Notes under the pieces: generated by a model | What the model was told of the DNA's origin: nothing | What the model saw: only the letters and a program-made list of their open reading frames with translations | Database searches by the model: none | DNA from: Acinetobacter sp. | Lineage (GTDB): Bacteria > Pseudomonadota > Gammaproteobacteria > Pseudomonadales > Moraxellaceae | Assembly: GCA_030152675.1 (NCBI GenBank) | Contig: JASLIY010000229.1 | Span: 1-8,056 of the forward strand | DNA: 8,056 bases | Reading direction: 5' to 3' | Translations under genes and position numbers: made by a program | Shown here: piece by piece, positions 1-4,974 of the stretch | How positions within the stretch are numbered: the stretch's first letter is position 1 | Layout: each line of letters starts with the position of its first letter

Positions 1-483
1 CTGTGGGCGAAAGAGGAATTGATCAATCCAGAAATTTTCCCTGTGGGTTCAACCCATTCTACTTTTGCATCCAATCCACTCGGTACCGCATTGGGGCTTG
101 AAGTGTTGAAAATGACCGCTGAAAAAGATTATGAGCAGCAAATCATGCAAAGTGGGGCTTATTTCTTGGAAGGTCTAAAAGATTTACAAAGTCGCCATGT
201 CGAAATCGGTGATGTCGATGGTTTGGGTCTGGCTTTGCGTGCTGAAATCTGTCAGAAAGATGGCTTTAGTCCAAACAAAGCTTTACTGGACAAGATGGTC
301 GATATTGGCCTGTCTGGCACTTTAGATTATCAAGGACAGAAGTGTGGTTTGGTGCTCGATGTTGGTGGTTATTATAAGAACGTGATTACTTTTGCACCGT
401 CACTTGAAATCAGTCGTGCCGAGATTGATCAGGCCATGGTCTTGCTTGAGCAACTTCTTAACCGTGCTAAAAGTGCAATCTAA
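1..483 (+). CDS. Class-III PLP-dependent aminotransferase, C-terminal part (5' end outside window)
   Basis: This is the last 160 codons of an aminotransferase of the acetylornithine/GABA/diaminobutyrate type. The frame is open from base 1 (L-W-A-K-E-E-L...), so the TTG at 19 is an internal codon and not a start. Near the beginning is the class-III signature GSTHSTFASNPLGTALGLEV (fragment residues 16-35), whose Thr in HSTF normally contacts the PLP phosphate of the partner subunit. The C-terminal small domain ends with NVITFAPSLEIS followed by a helix that includes EID, like the 'RFAPSL' ending of ArgD and diaminobutyrate aminotransferases, but with Thr where Arg is common. The PLP-binding lysine lies upstream and is not seen. 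The gene ends 8 bases before the acyltransferase gene, so the two are probably co-transcribed. The family assignment is secure. The amino donor and acceptor cannot be deduced from this fragment. Confidence 0.9.
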   Translation: MWAKEELINPEIFPVGSTHSTFASNPLGTALGLEVLKMTAEKDYEQQIMQSGAYFLEGLKDLQSRHVEIGDVDGLGLALRAEICQKDGFSPNKALLDKMVDIGLSGTLDYQGQKCGLVLDVGGYYKNVITFAPSLEISRAEIDQAMVLLEQLLNRAKSAI

Positions 484-491
484 TCGCAGCG

Positions 492-1559
492 ATGAAAAAT
501 TCTCTCAATCAACTTGAGCCGCAGGGCTTGGTGGATGCTTTTTTAAAGCATCCACCACAGCAATTTACTATTCAGCACTCATCTGATGCTGTTGATTTTT
601 TTACAACAACGTTTGATCTGACTAGCACATTGGATACGACAATGCGTCAGCGTTTGCTGACGATATTAGGTGATACTTATTGGCAGCGTTTCCTGCATGT
701 ATCGGCATGTTTTGTTGGAACGACGGTGACTGAGTATACGCATTTACTGCGTAAAACTGAGCCTGCGGATCTCATGACAGAGATTAAGCAACAGGCCAAG
801 CAAGCCACGCTGACGATTATTAAAGATTTGCCTTTAAATTCGCCTTTACTCAGTGTGGAGGAGAATCAATACAGCCAGCAGTTGATTCGTGAAGCACAGG
901 TACAAGGTTTTATTGCTGTTGAAGGACAGGCCTTGGCCTATGTGCCGATCGACTTTGGTGATCGAGATGCTTATTTGGCTCGGCTGTCGAAAAGCCGTCG
1001 TAAAAACTTACGCCGTAAATTGAAAAGTTTGCAGTATTTACGAGTTGAAGATCGAGCCACTGGAGATGCCTGTTTTTCGGATCAGATGCTGCAACAGCAG
1101 CTCTATCAGCTGTATTTAGCGGTCTATGAGCAGAGTGATATTCACTTTGATTTACTCAGTCCTGAGTTTTTTGCAGCAATTTTACAAGATGGCGATAGTC
1201 AGGGGCGGGTATTTTTCTATTGGCATGCACAGACTTTGGTGGGCTATAACATCTGTTATATCTACAAAGGCAATCTGGTGGATAAATATATCGGTTTTGA
1301 TTATGCCTTAGCTTTGCAGCACAACTTGTATTTTGTCAGTTGGTTTATCAACTTGGACTATGCAGTACAGCACGGATTAAAGTTTTATATTGCGGGTTGG
1401 ACTGATCCTGAAGTCAAGGCGCAGCTTGGTGCAAAATTTACCTTTACTCAGCACTTGGTCTGGATCAAGCAGCCGATCTTACGTTATGTATTGGGTCGAT
1501 TAAAACCGTTATTTGAGGCAGATGCACACTGGCATAAGACTCAGCGGGAGACAACATGA
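492..1559 (+). CDS. GNAT-superfamily acyltransferase (Acetyltransf_6 / FemAB-like), 355 aa
   Basis: This is probably a cytoplasmic acyl- or aminoacyl-transferase. The N-terminal ~140 residues have no motif I recognise. Residues ~148-325 look like the Acetyltransf_6/FemAB-like GNAT domain: an entry strand AYVPIDFGDRDAYLARL, then a strongly basic helix SKSRRKNLRRKLK (166-178) typical of the family, a central strand pair (VFFYWHAQTLVGYNICYIYK, 240-259) and the closing segment YIAGWTDPEVKAQLGAKF (299-316), which matches the usual 'G...K..LGA' ending. No signal peptide or membrane segment is visible. The ATG at 492 follows the aminotransferase stop by 8 bases and has no clear Shine-Dalgarno, so translation may be coupled. 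The stop overlaps the next start (ATGA, 1556-1559). The fold family is fairly certain. The acyl donor and acceptor are unknown, and the neighbours suggest an amine made by the aminotransferase or the arginase-like enzyme. Confidence 0.8.
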   Translation: MKNSLNQLEPQGLVDAFLKHPPQQFTIQHSSDAVDFFTTTFDLTSTLDTTMRQRLLTILGDTYWQRFLHVSACFVGTTVTEYTHLLRKTEPADLMTEIKQQAKQATLTIIKDLPLNSPLLSVEENQYSQQLIREAQVQGFIAVEGQALAYVPIDFGDRDAYLARLSKSRRKNLRRKLKSLQYLRVEDRATGDACFSDQMLQQQLYQLYLAVYEQSDIHFDLLSPEFFAAILQDGDSQGRVFFYWHAQTLVGYNICYIYKGNLVDKYIGFDYALALQHNLYFVSWFINLDYAVQHGLKFYIAGWTDPEVKAQLGAKFTFTQHLVWIKQPILRYVLGRLKPLFEADAHWHKTQRETT

Positions 1560-2446
1560 TGAATATAGCGCGACCACGTCAGTCCGTATTGCTTAATTTT
1601 GATGATTCCGCAGGTCAACCCGTGGACTGTCTTGATATTGATCTGAGTGCTTGGCAAGAAAAAATACGATTTTCTTGTAAATGGTCCAGTTTTAATGGTT
1701 TGCAACAGTATCTGCAACCGCGGTTACCCGCAGTGGATCAGTTGGGCTGCGTGTTGATGGGGAGTGGAGATTATCATCATCTCACGCAATTGCTCCTGTC
1801 GCGACATGCCTTGCATCGGCCATTGCATGTGATTGTCTGTGATAATCATCCTGATAATATGCGCTATCCTTTTGGGATTCATTGTGGTTCTTGGGTGTAT
1901 TGGGCCAGTCGTTTACCTCAGGTGGCGCGTATCGATGTTATTGGTATGAGTTCAAGTGATATCGGCTGGAAGCATGCCTGGGAAAATCACTGTACAGCAC
2001 TGATGCGAGGCAAGCTGCATTATTGGAGTGTGCAGCAGTCAGCATCATGGTTGGCATGGATTGGGGCGAAAAAATCCTGGCATGGCTTTGAGTCTGCTGA
2101 CGAGTTGATGCAAAGCTTCTGCAATGACATAGATCGCACACGCGATGTATATCTATCGATCGACAAGGATGTGTTTTCTGAACAGGTGGTTCGTACCAAT
2201 TGGGATCAGGGGCAGTTTTTAGAGCAACATGTGATGGATCTGATTCAAGCTTGCCAGCAGCGCTTGGTGGGTGCTGATATCACGGGAGATGTTTCAGCTT
2301 ATCACTATGTCAGTCGCTTTAAGCGCTTACTCAGTGCTTCGGATGGTCAGTCTGAACCAGATGCTGCTGAGGTGCTGCAATGGCAGGTCGAACAAAAAGC
2401 ACTGAATCAACGACTGGTTCAAGCCATTGATCGTGCTTGGTGCTAA
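1556..2446 (+). CDS. Divergent arginase/ureohydrolase-fold metalloenzyme, 296 aa
   Basis: The protein has the arginase metal-site motifs in the right order. GSGDYHH (69-75) stands for GGDHS, DNHPD (96-100) for DAHxD, and SIDKD (201-205) for SxDxD, which gives one His plus D96, H98, D100, D203 and D205 as likely ligands of a two-metal centre. GIHCGSW (107-113) sits where arginases have the active-site His. It is not a standard arginase or agmatinase: the first motif has an extra residue, 'TNWDQG' (214-219) replaces the usual loop after SxDxD, and the C-terminal 'D-hydrophobic-x-E' that binds guanidinium reads DITGD (241-245), without that Glu. The reaction is probably hydrolysis of a C-N bond, but the substrate is unknown. 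The start at 1556 overlaps the previous stop. A second ATG at 1559 lies 8 bases after GGGAG (1546-1550) and is equally possible. Confidence 0.82.
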   Translation: MMNIARPRQSVLLNFDDSAGQPVDCLDIDLSAWQEKIRFSCKWSSFNGLQQYLQPRLPAVDQLGCVLMGSGDYHHLTQLLLSRHALHRPLHVIVCDNHPDNMRYPFGIHCGSWVYWASRLPQVARIDVIGMSSSDIGWKHAWENHCTALMRGKLHYWSVQQSASWLAWIGAKKSWHGFESADELMQSFCNDIDRTRDVYLSIDKDVFSEQVVRTNWDQGQFLEQHVMDLIQACQQRLVGADITGDVSAYHYVSRFKRLLSASDGQSEPDAAEVLQWQVEQKALNQRLVQAIDRAWC

Positions 2447-2450
2447 ATAC

Positions 2451-2894
2451 TCAGGCGGTATGGCGGCTTTTCCAAAGACGTGGTAGGGCTTTGGCTAAGT
2501 AGGCATCCATGCACCAAAGCGGACCAATCAATAGGAATTGTAGGTCCTTAAGGAAAGAGGGTTTCTTGCCCTCGACTTTATGCCCATAAAACTGACCGAT
2601 CCAAGCCACAACAAACACCGCGATATAAAATCCAGTACCGACAGGTAAGATCAGGATCAGCCACGCCATCACAAAGATCAGGGCTGCCATGGCAACGGCC
2701 AAGACAAGATCGAGGCGCGCATAAAAAATTAAACTTAAAACAACGAGCAGTGCTGTCAGCATTGCGCTGAAATGCGCCAGTATGCCGATAATAGAAAATA
2801 AAATCGCAGGCACACAAACCCAGTGTATGGTTTTGTTGGTGCTATTCTGGTGGCTCTCACTATATTCATCCAACCATTCAGTCATTGATTTCAT
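2451..2894 (-). CDS. Mpo1-like (DUF962) small membrane protein, putative 2-hydroxy fatty acid dioxygenase family, 147 aa
   Basis: The N-terminus has the family pattern SHQNSTNKTIHWVCVPA (residues 14-30), matching 'SHxNxxNxxxHxxxVP', and the second half has WIGQFYGHKVEGKKPSF (98-114), matching 'QFxGHxxExxxPA'. H15, H24 and H105 are candidate iron ligands. Between and after these motifs are about four hydrophobic segments (~27-44, 46-60, 63-84, 88-102), with a further short one near 118-128, so this is an integral membrane protein. Yeast Mpo1 is an Fe(II) dioxygenase that shortens 2-hydroxy fatty acids. Whether bacterial members do the same is an inference. The ATG at 2894 is chosen because AAGGAG (complement of 2901-2906) lies 6 bases upstream, while the ATG at 2885 is too far away. 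The gene converges on the arginase-like gene with a 4-base gap and no visible terminator between them. Confidence 0.85.
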   Translation of the reverse strand: MKSMTEWLDEYSESHQNSTNKTIHWVCVPAILFSIIGILAHFSAMLTALLVVLSLIFYARLDLVLAVAMAALIFVMAWLILILPVGTGFYIAVFVVAWIGQFYGHKVEGKKPSFLKDLQFLLIGPLWCMDAYLAKALPRLWKSRHTA

Positions 2895-2909
2895 GCGTCT
2901 CTCCTTAGC

Positions 2910-2939
2910 GAATGCTGGTGCTGAGAATGCTGGTGCTGA
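2910..2939. repeat. Perfect 15-bp tandem direct repeat (two copies)
   Basis: GAATGCTGGTGCTGA occurs at 2910-2924 and again immediately at 2925-2939. It lies just upstream of the Shine-Dalgarno of the Mpo1-like gene, in its leader or promoter-proximal region. Two adjacent identical copies suggest recent slippage duplication. A regulatory role is possible but not shown. Confidence 0.9.
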
Positions 2940-2940
2940 A

Positions 2941-2968
2941 TTGTTATCCTAAAACATAATCTAGACAA
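2941..2968 (-). promoter_or_regulatory. Possible promoter of the Mpo1-like gene
   Basis: On the minus strand, TTGTCT (complement of 2963-2968) and TAACAA (complement of 2941-2946) are separated by 16 bases. The -35 is moderate and the -10 is weak. Transcription would begin within or next to the 15-bp repeat. This is the best candidate in the 169-base gap between the Mpo1-like gene and rlpA. Confidence 0.25.
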
Positions 2969-3013
2969 AGGGTAGGTGGGGGTGTGACTTGAGCGTCTTA
3001 AAACAGCGGCAAC

Positions 3014-3035
3014 AAAAAAGCCACCGACGGTGGCT
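3014..3035 (-). terminator. Rho-independent terminator after rlpA
   Basis: Read on the minus strand, this is a 7-bp perfect stem AGCCACC / GGTGGCT with a 3-base loop, followed directly by a run of T (complement of A at 3014-3019). It starts 28 bases after the rlpA stop codon and faces the right way to end the rlpA transcript. Confidence 0.9.
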
Positions 3036-3063
3036 GATGTGTAATAAATGCATTGCAAGTGTT

Positions 3064-3675
3064 TTAGGAGTTTGGACCATCCACACGTTCGATATTCACT
3101 TTAGCGGTACCTGAGTTGGTGATGCCCAAGCGCTTTGCAGCACCATAAGACAGATCAACCACACGGTTGCCATGGAATGGGCCACGATCGTTGACTTTTA
3201 CTACGACGCTTTTACCGTTTTCTTTGTTGGTGACGCGGATAAAACAGTTCAATGGCAAGCTACGATGTGCAGCAGTAAGCTCATTCATGTCAAAAGTATC
3301 GCCACTAGCAGTTTTACGGCCATGGAATTGACGTCCATACCAAGATGCAACACCGGTTTGGCTAAATTTACGTACCGTATTTGAGGCCACGGTATTCAAT
3401 TTATCAATCACTGAAGGCTCATCTTCTGGGATTGCAATTTTTGCTGCAATCGTTTGACGACGGATTTTGTCGCCACTACTTTCAGTAATTGCTAAACTGT
3501 TTAAGTTTGAAAAGTGTGAATTGAAATTGTTTGAATCTTTACTGATCACGCGAGAAGCAAGGCTAGAACTGTCCGCATCATTGTTGAGATACGAGGATTG
3601 AACCATTTCTGCTTTAAGGGGTGTTAGGCTAAATCCTAACGTCAGTGCTAGCATATATTTCAGCGAAGCATGCAT
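3064..3675 (-). CDS. rlpA: RlpA-family septal/peptidoglycan protein with double-psi beta-barrel domain, 203 aa
   Basis: RlpA proteins bind or cleave peptidoglycan glycan strands lacking stem peptides. The DPBB domain spans residues ~106-197 and starts with the family signature TGVASWYGRQFHGRKTASGD. NELTAAHRSLP contains E132, and KVNDRGPF contains D163; these fit the two acidic residues implicated in lytic transglycosylase activity of Pseudomonas RlpA. The N-terminus is a type-I signal peptide (hydrophobic ~5-20, likely cut after LKA-22). There is no Cys near it, so the protein is not a lipoprotein as many RlpAs are, and there is no C-terminal SPOR domain. Residues ~25-100 are a Ser/Asn-rich linker of low conservation. 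The start is supported by AGGAG (complement of 3683-3687), 7 bases upstream of ATG. The gene has its own apparent promoter and terminator, downstream of rodA-mltB. Confidence 0.93.
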   Translation of the reverse strand: MHASLKYMLALTLGFSLTPLKAEMVQSSYLNNDADSSSLASRVISKDSNNFNSHFSNLNSLAITESSGDKIRRQTIAAKIAIPEDEPSVIDKLNTVASNTVRKFSQTGVASWYGRQFHGRKTASGDTFDMNELTAAHRSLPLNCFIRVTNKENGKSVVVKVNDRGPFHGNRVVDLSYGAAKRLGITNSGTAKVNIERVDGPNS

Positions 3676-3691
3676 CGTTTAACTCCTAAGA

Positions 3692-3738
3692 ACTTTGCGA
3701 TATGAATGTTCATCAATCAGAAAAATTAAGCGCAAAGT
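3692..3738 (-). promoter_or_regulatory. Inverted repeat in the rlpA leader, possible mRNA hairpin
   Basis: ACTTTGCG (3692-3699) and CGCAAAGT (3731-3738) are a perfect 8-bp inverted repeat enclosing 31 bases, which themselves hold ATGAATGTTCAT (3702-3713), a 5-bp inverted repeat. In the minus-strand transcript the outer stem would end 4 bases before the rlpA Shine-Dalgarno. It could be an RNA structure that affects translation, or a protein-binding site. Only the repeat itself is seen in the sequence. Confidence 0.45.
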
Positions 3739-3777
3739 CTGTAAATTTACTGGTGCAACTACATTTATTAGAAGGCG

Positions 3778-3807
3778 ATAATATTCATCGCGCTATAAAG
3801 GTGTCTA
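3778..3807 (-). promoter_or_regulatory. Probable sigma-70 promoter of rlpA
   Basis: On the minus strand, TAGACA (complement of 3802-3807; 5 of 6 matches to TTGACA) and TATTAT (complement of 3778-3783; 5 of 6 matches to TATAAT) are separated by 18 bases. Transcription would start near 3771 and give a leader of about 95 bases that includes the inverted repeat before the rlpA start. It lies in the AT-rich 287-base gap between mltB and rlpA, where I see no other convincing feature. Confidence 0.5.
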
Positions 3808-3951
3808 GTATTATTTGAATTTCACTGACAAAAAGGACAAAAACTTACGTGGCGTGGTCAATAAATATACTAAATTGTAACAAATGATTAAATTAGCCTT
3901 AAATTTGAACGATTTCACATTAATAATTCTTGACTTTGTGGTTTTGTTGGG

Positions 3952-3974
3952 AAAAGCAAGCCTTATCGGCTTGC
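3952..3974 (-). terminator. Rho-independent terminator overlapping the mltB stop codon
   Basis: Read on the minus strand, GCAAGCC (3974-3968), a 5-base loop and GGCTTGC (3962-3956) form a perfect 7-bp stem followed by TTTT (3955-3952). The mltB stop codon TAA (3965-3963) lies in the loop, so the last codons form half of the stem. It should end the rodA-mltB transcript, although the T-tract is short. Confidence 0.8.
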
Positions 3975-4958
3975 AATTTCAGTCCCAAGTAACCATACCG
4001 CAGTCGCATACAGGCGGCTACGATTGTAGGTTGTGATCACTTGGTAGTTTGGATAAGTAATATAGTAGATCGGTCCACTACGGTCTTCTAATTGAATGAC
4101 ATTGACCATGTCTAAATCGTCAATTTTAACGATGGGATTGAGTGGGCTAATGCCTTGAGACTTCAGTACTCCATAAGGTGTAGGTTGGGTCAGGTCTTTG
4201 GCGATGACTTGTTCTGGGTCATTGCCGAGATAGCGACCTTGGAATCCAATCGGTTGGTTCTTCTGCCATCCATGTTGCACCATGTAGTTGGCGATTGAGC
4301 CGATTGCATCACTGGCTGAGTTACGTAAGTCGACATGGCCATTATGGTCGTAGTCAACACCAAATTTACTGATATTGCTCGGCATAAACTGTGGGTAACC
4401 GATGGCACCTGCGTATGAGCCCACGATGGTGTTGGTTGGATAGCCTTCTTTATAGGTCCAAGCGATCAGCGCACTGAGCTCGTCTTGGAAGTATTCAGCA
4501 CGACGTGGGAAACCAAAGGCTAGTGTTGCCAGTGCATCGCGTGTCACAAAGGAGCCTTTGTTGGCGCCAAAGCCAGTTTCAACCCCAAGAATGCCGAGGA
4601 TCACCGCTTGAGGCACACCGAACTCTTGCTCTGCGCGATTCAGTACATCGGCATACTGATTCTTAAAACGAACACCTTTTTGGATTGTTCCTTCAGTTAA
4701 AAACATGGCTTTATAAGCGTACCAAGGTTTGCTTTCGCCAGGGCGGTTCATGATGTTGATAATATTCGGGAGGTTTTTTGCCCCGCTCATGGCCGAGTCA
4801 ACTTGTGCACTGCTCAAACCATAGGTTTGCATTGTTTTGGCTTTAAAATCGTTATATTGCGGGTTTTGGGCAAAATCATTTGCTTGAGTGAAGCTTGAGC
4901 AAGAAACGGCGACAGCGCAAAGGCTCAGTGTTTTTAGCTTATGTATAAGTTTTAACAT
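3963..4958 (-). CDS. mltB: Membrane-bound lytic murein transglycosylase B family, 331 aa
   Basis: This enzyme cleaves the MurNAc-GlcNAc bond in the periplasm to form 1,6-anhydroMurNAc ends. The SLT_2 domain covers residues ~30-325. The catalytic Glu is E127 in LGILGVETGFGANKGSF, and the family block SYAGAIGYPQFMPSNISKFG (181-200) forms the substrate groove. D202-Y-D-H-N-G-H-V-D210 matches the EF-hand-like calcium loop known from E. coli Slt35/MltB. The N-terminus is a signal sequence with two readings: a weak lipobox AVSC (17-20), which would anchor it as a lipoprotein, or type-I cleavage after TQA-26. The frame is open to 5009, inside rodA, but the ATG at 4958 is preferred because GAGGAA lies 9 bases upstream and the signal peptide then sits at the N-terminus. 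It follows rodA by 16 bases, so both are probably one transcript. Confidence 0.94.
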   Translation of the reverse strand: MLKLIHKLKTLSLCAVAVSCSSFTQANDFAQNPQYNDFKAKTMQTYGLSSAQVDSAMSGAKNLPNIINIMNRPGESKPWYAYKAMFLTEGTIQKGVRFKNQYADVLNRAEQEFGVPQAVILGILGVETGFGANKGSFVTRDALATLAFGFPRRAEYFQDELSALIAWTYKEGYPTNTIVGSYAGAIGYPQFMPSNISKFGVDYDHNGHVDLRNSASDAIGSIANYMVQHGWQKNQPIGFQGRYLGNDPEQVIAKDLTQPTPYGVLKSQGISPLNPIVKIDDLDMVNVIQLEDRSGPIYYITYPNYQVITTYNRSRLYATAVWLLGTEIASR

Positions 4959-4967
4959 GTAATATCG

Positions 4968-4973
4968 TTCCTC
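4968..4973 (-). promoter_or_regulatory. Ribosome binding site deciding the mltB start
   Basis: GAGGAA on the minus strand lies 9 bases before the ATG at 4958 and just after the rodA stop codon (4977-4975). No comparable site precedes the upstream in-frame start at 5009, which would add 17 polar residues ahead of the signal peptide. Confidence 0.75.
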
Positions 4974-4974
4974 G

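Noticed and set aside
1938..2141. 67-codon - strand frame within the arginase-like gene
   Set aside because: It is a shadow of a well-supported + strand gene, without ribosome binding site or recognisable sequence.
2472..2494. CCAAAG-11-CTTTGG hairpin as a terminator for the arginase-like gene
   Set aside because: The stem is weak with a long loop and no T-tract, and it lies inside the coding region of the Mpo1-like gene.
3623..3640. Inverted repeat GTTAGG-6-CCTAAC
   Set aside because: It lies in the coding region of the RlpA signal peptide, has no T-tract and is short enough to be chance.
3884..4042. + strand reading frame starting ATG at 3884, hydrophobic, about 50 codons
   Set aside because: It runs into the antisense of the mltB 3' end, has no ribosome binding site, and its second half is only the complement of coding sequence.
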